Shown here: positions 1-7,512 of the stretch, piece by piece | Numbering within the stretch: position 1 is the first letter of the stretch | How the letters are laid out: each line of letters begins with the position of its first letter | Program-made: the position numbers and the translations under genes | The notes under the pieces: generated by a model | Seen by the model: only the letters and a program-made list of their open reading frames with translations | Told to the model about the DNA's origin: nothing | Databases searched by the model: none | DNA from: Pseudomonas sp. P5_109 | Lineage (GTDB): Bacteria > Pseudomonadota > Gammaproteobacteria > Pseudomonadales > Pseudomonadaceae | Direction of reading: 5' to 3' | Assembly (NCBI RefSeq): GCF_034009455.1 | Contig: NZ_CP125380.1 | Coordinates: 2,335,001 to 2,399,000 of the forward strand | Length of the DNA: 64,000 nt

Positions 1-642
1 TGAGTGTGTTGTGTTTACCGACAGACTCCCCATTGCTTGAAGCGCTGCTACGGCCACATCCTCGGACAGCTGTAGTCGTGCGGACTCACTGTCCATCGAT
101 TCCGGGTGCTGCACTGCTGAGCCGAGTGCCGACAGCAGAAGGGATTTATATCGAGATATCCCTTGAGCATCCCCCTTGAGCATGCACGCGCCGTTGATCA
201 GGCGGCTTGTGCCAACCCCGTAGAGGCCTTGAGAAAGCGTTTCGAGAAACGAGGCGTCGATGGTCGCAGCGAGGATGTCCGATTCAGCGGTCGCACGAAA
301 GCGCGCTTCCTCCCCCAGGCGCATGATGAATAACGAATCAGCTTCCATCTCTCGATTCTGCCAGGAACACGTGCCTTGATGCAGGGTGACTCCAATCATC
401 AGAATATCGGTGTCGGCAACCGATCGTTGGTCAATGGCCTGATTGATCCATTCGCGGAATACCTGGACTCGTCCGAGAGAGGCACGTGCGACACCTCCCT
501 CGAAGTTGCCACATGAGAGTTGGGTGTAATCCTGCTCCCAGTCAGGAAGAATTCTCGATTGTAGAAACGGATCATTTGACCTTACGCACGCCACTCTCGC
601 AGGGATCGAGGACGAATAGGTCGTATTTGGACTTTGCTGCAT
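1..642 (-). CDS. AraC-family transcriptional regulator, N-terminal part (runs off the left edge)
   Basis: The minus-strand frame is open for 214 codons from the ATG at 642 to base 1, so the C-terminal AraC helix-turn-helix lies outside the window. The visible part matches the AraC_binding_2 (cupin-like sensor) type of N-terminal domain: DWEQDY at residues 34-39, a FREWINQ segment near 63-69, then a RLGEEARFRATAESDI-like strand region. GGAG lies about 10 bases before the ATG, which supports this start. AraC proteins with this sensor usually activate a neighbouring catabolic operon. The APC permease to the right is divergent and is a possible target, but this is inference. The family call is fairly firm; the effector is unknown. 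Confidence 0.72.
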   Translation of the reverse strand, partial: MQQSPNTTYSSSIPARVACVRSNDPFLQSRILPDWEQDYTQLSCGNFEGGVARASLGRVQVFREWINQAIDQRSVADTDILMIGVTLHQGTCSWQNREMEADSLFIMRLGEEARFRATAESDILAATIDASFLETLSQGLYGVGTSRLINGACMLKGDAQGISRYKSLLLSALGSAVQHPESMDSESARLQLSEDVAVAALQAMGSLSVNTTHS

Positions 643-1098
643 TTTGCAATCTCCGAGGACTGCTTGTCATGCAGCAATCTTCGTTCCAACCTGGAGTCAT
701 TCCATGCATTTAAAACATAGACACTGCTCCATGGATGCCCCGCAATGGCGCGGCTGAAGTGTCATTTTAGTGCACTTTGAAAAAGGGCGGCACGGAGCAT
801 CAAGACGCGCCGATATTTGATAGCGGACCCTTCGCCCCAGGCGTAAGAATGAACGCAATGCACTTAGTCTAAGTGGATGATAGGCAAACAACTAAAGTTT
901 CAGGTAGCCCACAGCGCCTGGCTCAGATGCCTCATCGCTATAGAGACATATGCAGACTTACTGAAGCGGCGATTTGATACGTTTAAAGAGCGCTGAATCC
1001 GTTTGCTCGCTCCACAAAATCCAACTCGCCGCCAGGGCAGGGAAGTCTGGAATATTCAGTGATCTATTTGTATGGAAAAGATATCCATAGGGGCGAAT
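643..1098. other. Intergenic region between divergent araC-like gene and APC permease
   Basis: About 450 bases separate the two divergent genes. Short frames on both strands look like noise, with no ribosome site and no family resemblance. The region is AT-rich before 1072 and presumably holds both promoters. I could not pick a convincing -35/-10 pair or a riboswitch. Confidence 0.4.
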
Positions 1099-2544
1099 AT
1101 GCACACTTCAGAACCTGAAACTATTAATAATAAACCGGGGCTGTCCGGATCCTTGGGTGTCACTTCGATAGTGCTGATGGTCGTCGCAACGGCCGCACCT
1201 CTGACGGTCATGGTGGCCAATACCCCGTTGATTATCTCGATGGGTAACGGGGCGGCGGCACCGTTTGATGCAATGGTTGCAACGGTGATCATGTTTCTCT
1301 TCAGTGTAGGATTTATCTACATGTCGAGGTATATCACCAATGCAGGAGCGTTCTACTCATATATCCAGAAAGGGCTGGGTCGATCCATAGGGCTGGGCTC
1401 GGCGACGATGGCAGTGATTTCATATTTTATGATACTGGTCGCGCTGGAGGCTTATATCGGCTACGCACTGTCTCAGCTTCTATTGACTACCTTGGGAATT
1501 AATATCTCGTGGTGGCTGCTTGCGCTAGTGATTACGGCCGTTGTCGGTGTTCTGGGCTACCAGAAAATTGAATTGAGCAGCAAATTTTTGGGCGTGGCGC
1601 TGGTGCTCGAGATCGTGATTGTGCTGGTGGTCGATGCGGCGATTATAGGCAGTGGGGCCATTGGTTCGGATGCCCTGCAACCTTTTTCATCGGCGACCAT
1701 TCTTTCAGGTTCGCCGGGTCTGGGGATCATGTTTGCGATTTATTGTTTTACCGGTTTTGAATCGACGGTGGTCTACAGGGAGGAAGCGAAAAACCCCAAT
1801 GTGACGATCCCCAAGGCAACCTATATTGCGGTGTTCCTGATTGGCGTGTTTTACGCTGTATCCATGTGGTGCCAGGTAAACGGTATTGGCCTGTCACAGG
1901 TCGTGCAGCAGGCGACTGAACATCCTGGTGATATGTACTTGACCATGGTGGAAAGGTATACCAACAAAGCTTTTGTTGATGTTATGCAGGTGCTGTTGGT
2001 GACCAGTCTGTTTGCGTGCGTGCTGTCTCTGCATAATATCGTAGTTCGTTACCAGTACGTGTTGGGACGCTTTGGGGTGTTGCATTCGAAGCTTGGTAGT
2101 GTTCATGAGAAACATGGTTCGCCTTTTGTCTCCTCTGTATTGCAAACGACGTTGTCCTTACTCGCGGTCGCCCTATGCGCAATTATTGGAATGGATCCAG
2201 TCACACAGATTTACGCTTGGGGTGCTACAGCAGGAACCCTCGGCTATATGGTGATTCTCTCCCTGACTTGCGTGTCTGTACTGGTATTTTTTAGAAGGCG
2301 CGCTGAATTCCACCCTGTCTTGAATACTGTCGTAGCACCCATAGGCGGCCTTATCGGATTGGTCGCTTGTTTAATCGTTGCGGTTCAGAATTTGCCTGCT
2401 TTGATCGGGGGCGACAATGCAGCAGTTGCAGCATCCATCATGGAAATGATTGTCATGGTTTCCTTTGTCGTCGGGTGTATCGCAGCGTTGCTGATGAAAG
2501 TCATGAGTCCTGCACGGTTCGCTTTATTAAAACAAGTAGGCTGA
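1099..2544 (+). CDS. APC-superfamily amino acid/polyamine permease
   Basis: This is an integral inner-membrane transporter of about 481 residues with roughly 12 hydrophobic segments. The first part carries the APC signature, with a small-residue helix followed by SRYITNAGAFYSYIQKGLG. GFESTVVYREEAKNPNVTIP in the middle is the conserved APC loop near TM6. I chose ATG 1099 over the in-frame ATG at 1072 because AGGGG lies eight bases before 1099 and nothing suitable precedes 1072. It is followed after 37 bases by an NTF2-like gene and then a terminator, so the two probably form one transcript. The DNA looks more AT-rich than the right half of the window, consistent with a transferred segment. The substrate is probably an amino acid or amine but is not identifiable. 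Confidence 0.85.
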   Translation: MHTSEPETINNKPGLSGSLGVTSIVLMVVATAAPLTVMVANTPLIISMGNGAAAPFDAMVATVIMFLFSVGFIYMSRYITNAGAFYSYIQKGLGRSIGLGSATMAVISYFMILVALEAYIGYALSQLLLTTLGINISWWLLALVITAVVGVLGYQKIELSSKFLGVALVLEIVIVLVVDAAIIGSGAIGSDALQPFSSATILSGSPGLGIMFAIYCFTGFESTVVYREEAKNPNVTIPKATYIAVFLIGVFYAVSMWCQVNGIGLSQVVQQATEHPGDMYLTMVERYTNKAFVDVMQVLLVTSLFACVLSLHNIVVRYQYVLGRFGVLHSKLGSVHEKHGSPFVSSVLQTTLSLLAVALCAIIGMDPVTQIYAWGATAGTLGYMVILSLTCVSVLVFFRRRAEFHPVLNTVVAPIGGLIGLVACLIVAVQNLPALIGGDNAAVAASIMEMIVMVSFVVGCIAALLMKVMSPARFALLKQVG

Positions 2545-2581
2545 AAGTTTTTATACCTATCGTTAAAGACGGAGAGCATCC

Positions 2582-2968
2582 ATGAGCAAAAATATTAAAG
2601 CGGTCGCAACAAGTGAATATAACGCGGTCATTGCTGTTGCCGAGAAATATGTCGATGGCTTGCGTCTTGGCAGTCCTGAGCGCCTGGAGGAGGCGTTTCA
2701 TCAGGAAGCGGTGATGTATGGCTTCACCAATGGAGAGTTGCTGGGCGGTTCGATCAGCAACTTGTACCAGTTCGTTCGCGACAATGGTAAAGCGCCGAAC
2801 ATCGCAACCCGACTGGACGTTCTGGCCATCACGCCAAGCACTGCCGTAGTGCGCGTGGACATGGAGCAGGACGCCATCGGCGCTGACTATAACGATTACC
2901 TGACGTTGATCCGCATTGATGGCGCCTGGAAGGTGATCGCCAAGGTGTATCACCAGTTTCAGGACTGA
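2582..2968 (+). CDS. NTF2-like protein, putative lumazine-binding type (copy A)
   Basis: A 128-residue single-domain protein of the NTF2/SnoaL fold, 'putative lumazine-binding' class. It has an N-terminal helix pair (EYNAVIAVAEKYVDGL), the AVMYGF strand, the LLGGSISNLYQFV segment and a C-terminal WKVIAKVYHQF strand. There is no signal peptide, so it should be cytoplasmic. It differs from copy B (5607) at about 29 of 128 positions and is more distant from copies C, D and E. The biochemical role of this family is not established; the lumazine name comes from a domain annotation and is not evidence of ligand. It is probably co-transcribed with the APC permease. Confidence 0.82.
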   Translation: MSKNIKAVATSEYNAVIAVAEKYVDGLRLGSPERLEEAFHQEAVMYGFTNGELLGGSISNLYQFVRDNGKAPNIATRLDVLAITPSTAVVRVDMEQDAIGADYNDYLTLIRIDGAWKVIAKVYHQFQD

Positions 2969-2987
2969 TTGACCGCCAGCTTGCACG

Positions 2988-3016
2988 CTGCCCGCTTTTC
3001 AAGCGGGCAGTTTTTT
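2988..3016 (+). terminator. Rho-independent terminator after APC/NTF2 pair
   Basis: A perfect hairpin (CTGCCCGCTT / AAGCGGGCAG, three-base loop) is followed directly by TTTTTT. It lies 20 bases after the stop of copy A and ends that transcript. Confidence 0.9.
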
Positions 3017-3072
3017 GCGCATTAACATGCACCCATGTGAAAGTTCGAACAAACAACTGCGTCCCCAGGCAC

Positions 3073-3087
3073 CAGACGATTGATCGA
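3073..3087. promoter_or_regulatory. Degenerate NemR-like operator
   Basis: CAGACGATTGATCGA lies 24 bases before the ATG of the first NemR-like gene. It aligns with TAGACGACTGGTCTG at 12229..12243, which has nearly the same spacing before the second NemR-like gene. The right half-site is eroded here. Confidence 0.45.
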
Positions 3088-3111
3088 TTTTTTGATAGCA
3101 TGCGGCGCATT

Positions 3112-3693
3112 ATGAAAAAACCCCTCCACGACATGCGTCAGCACATCATTGATGTTGCCAGAGCGCTCATGACCCATAAGGGCTACACGGCCGTCGGCCT
3201 GACCGAAATCCTCGCTGCGGCTGGGGTGCCCAAAGGCTCCTTCTATCACTACTTCCGCTCCAAGGACGAGTTTGGCCAGGCCCTGCTTGATGAGTACTTT
3301 CAGGAGTACATCGCGCGGGTCGATTTGCTGCTGGCCGGGGAGGGTACAGGGGCTGAGCGGCTGCTAAGCTATCTGCGATATTGGGCTGAGACGCAGGCAT
3401 TCGATCACACCGACCAGAAATGCCTGGTGGTCAAATTAGGTGCAGAGGTTTGTGATCTGTCCGAAAACATGCGCGCAGTTCTCGAAAAAGGCACCGCGCT
3501 GATCATTCAGCGGATTACACGTTGCGTTGAGCAGGGGAAGGCGGACGGGTCCATCGTGGCAACCGCTGACGCACCGACGCTGGCAGAAGGACTTTACCAG
3601 ATGTGGTTAGGCGCCTCGTTGCTCGTCAAGGTTGGCAGAACCCCGCAACCGTTTGATGGTGCGCTTGAGATGAGTCGACGTCTTCTGTCGTAG
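3112..3693 (+). CDS. TetR-family regulator, NemR-like (copy 1)
   Basis: A 193-residue repressor with an N-terminal TetR helix-turn-helix ending in VPKGSFYHYFRSKDEFG. The C-terminal half resembles E. coli NemR, the electrophile and hypochlorite sensor. CLVVKLGAEVCDLSE places Cys104 where NemR has its sensing Cys106, and WLGASLLVK places Lys173 at the NemR Lys175 position (alignment from memory). ATG 3112 is chosen because the paralogue at 12267 starts at the same residue in the same sequence context (GCGCATTATGAAAAAA-like); the longer frame from 3037 would cross the operator. No OYE gene follows it; a terminator comes at once. Its targets may therefore be elsewhere in the island. Confidence 0.85.
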   Translation: MKKPLHDMRQHIIDVARALMTHKGYTAVGLTEILAAAGVPKGSFYHYFRSKDEFGQALLDEYFQEYIARVDLLLAGEGTGAERLLSYLRYWAETQAFDHTDQKCLVVKLGAEVCDLSENMRAVLEKGTALIIQRITRCVEQGKADGSIVATADAPTLAEGLYQMWLGASLLVKVGRTPQPFDGALEMSRRLLS

Positions 3694-3702
3694 ACCTGAG
3701 TC

Positions 3703-3740
3703 AAATGCCCCGGCAACCGCAGGTTTGTCCGGGGCATTTT
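3703..3740. terminator. Bidirectional terminator between convergent genes
   Basis: AAATGCCCCGG and CCGGGGCATTTT form a strong stem with a 15-base loop, and T-runs or A-runs on both sides let it act in both directions. It ends the TetR gene (plus) and the six-gene minus-strand operon. Confidence 0.85.
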
Positions 3741-3742
3741 GC

Positions 3743-4186
3743 TTACGCCGTCTCGTTCAGATAGCGCTGAAGGCTTTCGTGCCCACCGACAATCAGTGAC
3801 TGAATAACAGCAGTCTGCTCGCCCTTTGGATCGGGATCGCGGGTATCAAAACTTGCCGACCACAGGGCAACAGTCTTGTTTTGTCCTGTCAGTGGCAGCA
3901 GCTTCACGATGGCCACATAGTTGTCCACCGGCAGCGGCGCCTCTTCGAAGCGGTAGGAGAACAGCAGGTTGGTTTCGTCAACCGCCAGCAACTTCTCGCG
4001 CAGAACCGCTCCGTCTTGCAAGGTCAGTCGGCGAATACAGCCAACCAGTCCGTCAGGTTGGCCATCCTCGATAATGCTTTCAGGAATCGCAGGGTGCCAC
4101 TTGCTGATCTGGCCGAATTGCTTCAGCACATCCCAGACACGACTGGCTTCGCCGTCAATGAGGGCGCAATACTCAACTTTTGCCAT
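3743..4186 (-). CDS. SRPBCC-family protein (polyketide cyclase/dehydrase-like)
   Basis: A 147-residue protein of the START/Bet v1-like fold. The opening AKVEYCALIDGEASRVWDVL strand-helix and the WHPAIPES segment are typical of the 'polyketide_cyc2' SRPBCC class, which binds hydrophobic ligands in a deep pocket; few members have known functions. GAGG lies about 10 bases before the ATG. It is the last gene of the operon that runs from the TVP38-like gene through two NTF2-like proteins and two NAD(P)-binding proteins. Ligand and role are unknown; a share in handling reactive small molecules is inference from the neighbours. Confidence 0.8.
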   Translation of the reverse strand: MAKVEYCALIDGEASRVWDVLKQFGQISKWHPAIPESIIEDGQPDGLVGCIRRLTLQDGAVLREKLLAVDETNLLFSYRFEEAPLPVDNYVAIVKLLPLTGQNKTVALWSASFDTRDPDPKGEQTAVIQSLIVGGHESLQRYLNETA

Positions 4187-4230
4187 GGTTTAAAACCTCT
4201 GTCTGTCGTTATGTTGCAAATGTGAATTCG

Positions 4231-4875
4231 TTATTGCTTGCCGATCTGGACCAGACGGTCAGACGGCACCACATGAACGCCAGAGGCAGGATCAATGGCC
4301 GCCTCCAGCAATGCATGAGCGATGGCAGAAGGCGGATTGAGCCGCCAACGTGCAGGTAAGAGTGCAGATGCCGCCTTGAGGAAGAACACCAGCGCGCGTT
4401 CTCCATTACGAACTTCCTCACGCTTTCCACCAATGACCCCTGGCCGCACATACGTCAGCGATTCAAAGCCCAAGTCCGCCAGATCCTTTTCCAGATGACC
4501 TTTGACCTGGTTGTAAAAGAAAGGGGATTGGGCATTTGCGCCGATGGCGGAATTGAGCACATAAGTGGGAGTGCCATGCGCTCGTGCCAGTTGGGCAATG
4601 GCCAGCGGATAATCATGGTCGACTTGCTTGAATGCCGCTTTGGACCCAGCCGTTTTGAGGGTCGTGCCCAGCGTGCAGATCACCGCATCGACATGCAACC
4701 AAGGGGCTTGCTGGTCGAGGCGGTCGAAATCTATGTCAGGAGCGATGAGCTTCGGGTCTTGAGGTAATGCACGGCGTGTCGGAGCGTATACGACGCTGAC
4801 GCGTGGATCCGACAGTGCCAGTTCCAGAACATGGCGTCCGACGAATCCGCTCGCACCGATGAGCAGCAATTTCAC
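4231..4875 (-). CDS. NAD(P)H-binding atypical SDR (epimerase-like)
   Basis: An N-terminal Rossmann motif GASGFVG (after VKLLLI) and the NQVKGHLEKDL and YVRPGVIGG segments place this in the atypical SDR / NAD(P)-binding group around YwnB-like and oxidoreductase HTATIP2-like proteins. I set the start at GTG 4875, whose GTGA overlaps the stop of the upstream gene and has TTGGAG eight bases before it. An in-frame TTG at 4887 is the alternative. It has no classical YxxxK catalytic motif, so it may be a redox sensor or reductase rather than a dehydrogenase. It is translationally coupled to the gene at 4872..5543. Confidence 0.78.
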   Translation of the reverse strand: MKLLLIGASGFVGRHVLELALSDPRVSVVYAPTRRALPQDPKLIAPDIDFDRLDQQAPWLHVDAVICTLGTTLKTAGSKAAFKQVDHDYPLAIAQLARAHGTPTYVLNSAIGANAQSPFFYNQVKGHLEKDLADLGFESLTYVRPGVIGGKREEVRNGERALVFFLKAASALLPARWRLNPPSAIAHALLEAAIDPASGVHVVPSDRLVQIGKQ

Positions 4876-5543
4876 TGTTGGCTCCAATCGTGAGTGAGTC
4901 GCTCAATCGCCTCACCGACCGGTGTATCGCCCTGGGTCAGTTCGATGATGATTCGGTTCACGGCGGGCCTTTCGATAATCTGTAGCAAGGTCGCCGCTAC
5001 ATCGTCGCGGGGCACATCGCCGTAGGGGATTGCGAGGCCTGCACGGATTCTGCCGGTGCCGGGTGCATCCCGTAGCGTGCCAGGACGCACGATGACCCAG
5101 TCAAGATCAGTCTCGGCCAGATGGATATCCGCGAGTTTCTTGACCTTCATGTAGTTTTCGAAGGTCTCGGAGACAGTTTCGCCACGTGAGGCTTCCGGAA
5201 AGGCAGATACCAGAATGAAGCGCTTGATGTTCGCACGCCGGGCGGCCGCCACGGCCACTTCAAGTCCGCGGCCATCAATGGCGTTGGTCATTTGCGATCC
5301 GCCCTTGCCGCCAGCACCGGCCGCGAATACCACGATGTCGCTGCCGGTCATGAGTCCAGCCAGACCCTTCGCATCGAGTTCAAGCAAACTGCCGGCGATC
5401 GGTGTGGCGCCCAGTGCTTTGAGCTCCTCGGCTTGTTCCGAATGACGGTAGAGCGAGCGAGGTTCGTGACCGCGTGCCACCAGTTGCTGGGCAAGGCGTC
5501 GGGCGACTTTGCCCGCACCACCGACGATAAAAACTGTGTTCAT
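4872..5543 (-). CDS. SDR-like NAD(P)-binding oxidoreductase
   Basis: 223 residues. GGAGKVARRLAQQLVARGH is the dinucleotide-binding turn, followed by VVFAAGAGGKGG and the KRFILVSAF and WVIVRPGTLRD strands, as in the NAD(P)H-binding / NmrA-like atypical SDR group. The lysine pair in YMKVKKLAD corresponds to the usual YxxxK region. It has no membrane segment or signal peptide. Its last bases overlap the following gene's start by four bases, so the two are made together. Substrate unknown; quinone or carbonyl reduction is a reasonable guess for this group. Confidence 0.8.
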   Translation of the reverse strand: MNTVFIVGGAGKVARRLAQQLVARGHEPRSLYRHSEQAEELKALGATPIAGSLLELDAKGLAGLMTGSDIVVFAAGAGGKGGSQMTNAIDGRGLEVAVAAARRANIKRFILVSAFPEASRGETVSETFENYMKVKKLADIHLAETDLDWVIVRPGTLRDAPGTGRIRAGLAIPYGDVPRDDVAATLLQIIERPAVNRIIIELTQGDTPVGEAIERLTHDWSQQ

Positions 5544-5606
5544 GGTTCCTCCTGATCGAGCGACGCGGCACAGACCGGCCCGCTACGGCGGGCCGATACA
5601 GACTGA

Positions 5607-5993
5607 TCAGCCTTCGAACTGGTGGTAGACCTTGGCGATGACTTTCCAGCTATCGTCGATTTTGATCAACGTCAGGTAGTCGTTGTAGTCGGCGCCAATT
5701 GCATCATTTTCCATGTCCACACGCACCACCGCGGTCGTAGGCGTGATGGCCAGGATGTCGAGGCGAGTGGTGATGTCCGGTGCCTTGCCGTTGCTACGGA
5801 CGAAGTCGAACAGGTTGGTGATCGAGCCGCCCAAAAGCTTGCCGTTGGTGAAGCCGTACATGACCGCATCGTTGTGAAAGGCTTCAGCCAAACCGTCTGC
5901 ACTGCCTACTTTGAGGCTGTCGGCATACTGCTGGGCGACGGCGATAACGGCGTTGTATTCCTGGGTAGGTACCGCTTTGATGTTCTTGCTCAT
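5607..5993 (-). CDS. NTF2-like protein, putative lumazine-binding type (copy B)
   Basis: 128 residues, same length and architecture as copy A, with MSKNIKAV at the start and WKVIAKVYHQFEG at the end; about 77 % identical by my hand count. The ATG at 5993 is preceded by AAGGATATTGACG. A longer frame from 6104 would add a proline- and arginine-rich lead unlike any copy, so I rejected it. It is cytoplasmic and lies between copy C and the SDR pair in one operon. Its function is not established. Confidence 0.83.
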   Translation of the reverse strand: MSKNIKAVPTQEYNAVIAVAQQYADSLKVGSADGLAEAFHNDAVMYGFTNGKLLGGSITNLFDFVRSNGKAPDITTRLDILAITPTTAVVRVDMENDAIGADYNDYLTLIKIDDSWKVIAKVYHQFEG

Positions 5994-6058
5994 CGTCAAT
6001 ATCCTTCTTGGGCCGGGCGCCCGCGGCGCCCGCTTGGCTTGCGCTAAGGGCGCTAAGG

Positions 6059-6442
6059 TTAAGGGGCAACGTGGGTGTGGTAGATCTTGCTCACCACGGT
6101 CCACTTGCCTTCAACTTTCAGCAGGTTGAAAAAATCGGTGAAGCAGAAGCCGGAGATATCGTTGGTGTCGATGCGAGCACTGGCGGCAGTGCCGACGATA
6201 TCGATATTGACAATGACGCCCTGGGCTTCAGGCGATGGACGAAACGCGCTGTCGATGATGTCGAACAAGCCCTGGATGGGGCCGCCCGCCAATTTGTGAT
6301 CGGCATCGACTCCAAAGATGGTCGCCTGCTCGCTGAAGGCCGGTTTCATGATGTTGCTCTTGGCCTGTTTACCACCTTCGTTGTACTGGTTCAGCACATC
6401 AACGATGGCGTTGTATTCCTGCACGTAGGTCGGCTTGGTCAT
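6059..6442 (-). CDS. NTF2-like protein, putative lumazine-binding type (copy C)
   Basis: 127 residues beginning MTKPTYVQEYNAIVDVLNQY and ending KIYHTHVAP. It belongs to the second subgroup, with copies D (22540) and E (24328), sharing QAKS(N/S)IMKPAFSEQAT, a PxxxLFDxID stretch and VGTAASARI. AGGAG lies nine bases before ATG 6442; the longer frame from 6487 has no such site. The tandem of a subgroup 2 and a subgroup 1 copy (65 bases apart) in one operon suggests they may work together, for example as a heteromer, which is inference only. Confidence 0.82.
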   Translation of the reverse strand: MTKPTYVQEYNAIVDVLNQYNEGGKQAKSNIMKPAFSEQATIFGVDADHKLAGGPIQGLFDIIDSAFRPSPEAQGVIVNIDIVGTAASARIDTNDISGFCFTDFFNLLKVEGKWTVVSKIYHTHVAP

Positions 6443-6523
6443 GGTGTTTCTCCTGATTTGAGGGGGGAGTGACAAGGCTCGGTCCACGCCGAAACCTGAA
6501 TTGAGGGGGCCGGTTTCAACCGT

Positions 6524-7216
6524 TCATTCATGCTTCAACGCTTTCTCGATGGATTGGTTGGCGGCCTTGCGTGCGCAATGAGCGATGCTTAGCAATGCCA
6601 GTACCGCTGCCGCCAAACCCATTCCAGTCAGCACGTGGGTTGCATTGCCGGCAGTGGCTTCGCCACTGAGGATGTCGCTGATGCTGGAAACCAGTGACCC
6701 CAGATAAACGTACAAAAAAGTGCCTGGCAGCAGCCCGAGCCAGGACGCCAGTAGAAAGTCCCGAGCACTGATACGGCTTGCGCCGAGGGCGTAACTCAGA
6801 GGGGCGAAGGGCACGATGGAAGCCAGGCGCAGAAGCAAGACAATTCGAAAGCCATCTCGGGCGAGCGCTCTGTCAATCGCGGCTTGCCGAGGACGAGTTG
6901 CCAGTCGTCTCAGTACAAATGGGCGCAAAAAAGTGCGCCCCATGACGAATGCGATCAGTGCCGACGCCATACCGACAGGCGACACAAGCAGAGTCCCCCC
7001 TACCGGTCCGTATAAAAATCCGGCAATGGCCGTAAGGGGCGAGGCGGGCACGAAGGCCACTGTTGCCAGCAGGAAGACCAGTGCATATAAGGCGCTGCCT
7101 GTTCCGCCCATTGAGCGCAAAGCCTCAACCCATTGGGTGGCTGACTGCATGATCACTTCGATCACACCATCGACTCCGCGCACACCCATAGGTCTACGGT
7201 GAATGACATGGCACAT
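6524..7216 (-). CDS. TVP38/TMEM64 (DedA-like, VTT domain) membrane protein
   Basis: A 230-residue polytopic inner-membrane protein. The VTT-domain core is visible: a hydrophobic helix, then PASPLTAIAGFLYGPVGG, a loop rich in Arg, LLRLASIVPFAPLSYALGAS, and a re-entrant FLLASWLGLLPGTFLYVYLG segment. The family acts in lipid or membrane homeostasis; members are often found beside flavoprotein oxidoreductases. ATG 7216 lies 83 bases below the promoter at 7299..7327, but ATG 7150 is also possible since the first 22 residues are not hydrophobic and no start has a strong ribosome site. It is the first gene of the six-gene minus operon. Confidence 0.82.
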   Translation of the reverse strand: MCHVIHRRPMGVRGVDGVIEVIMQSATQWVEALRSMGGTGSALYALVFLLATVAFVPASPLTAIAGFLYGPVGGTLLVSPVGMASALIAFVMGRTFLRPFVLRRLATRPRQAAIDRALARDGFRIVLLLRLASIVPFAPLSYALGASRISARDFLLASWLGLLPGTFLYVYLGSLVSSISDILSGEATAGNATHVLTGMGLAAAVLALLSIAHCARKAANQSIEKALKHE

Positions 7217-7298
7217 TGCAGCATTGGGTGCTCCGACCGCATCCGAACGGCGTTGATATAAAATTTATTTGTAGTGAGCGCTATATATTAGGTTTTAT

Positions 7299-7327
7299 TC
7301 TATAGTGATCACTACAGATAGTGTCAA
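7299..7327 (-). promoter_or_regulatory. Sigma-70 promoter with overlapping palindromic operator
   Basis: Read on the minus strand: TTGACA (7327-7322), exactly 17 bases, TATAGA (7304-7299). The spacer and -10 box overlap the palindrome TAGTGATCACTA, and a second similar element TAGTGAGCGCTATA lies just downstream at 7272..7285. The palindrome has the look of a TetR-type operator. This should drive the operon 7216 to 3743. The TetR regulator at 8802..9437 is the nearest candidate repressor. A near copy of the whole element is at 17388..17416. Confidence 0.78.
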
Positions 7328-7512
7328 GGCGTTTGATCGCTTCGCTGCATCGTTCTTTGACAAAACGCCTGGATGGACGGGAGAGCGGGGCAGTACGCAG
7401 GGGACAATAAGCAAATAAATATGATGTAATACACAGAAATATATTGTTTTTATTGCTGTTTTAAGCCCGTTAGGATCCCTTCAGCAATCAACAACAACTG
7501 AAGGGTGGCTTC

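Noticed and set aside
1072..1098. Start of the APC permease at ATG 1072
   Set aside because: No ribosome site before it, whereas AGGGG stands at the right distance before ATG 1099.
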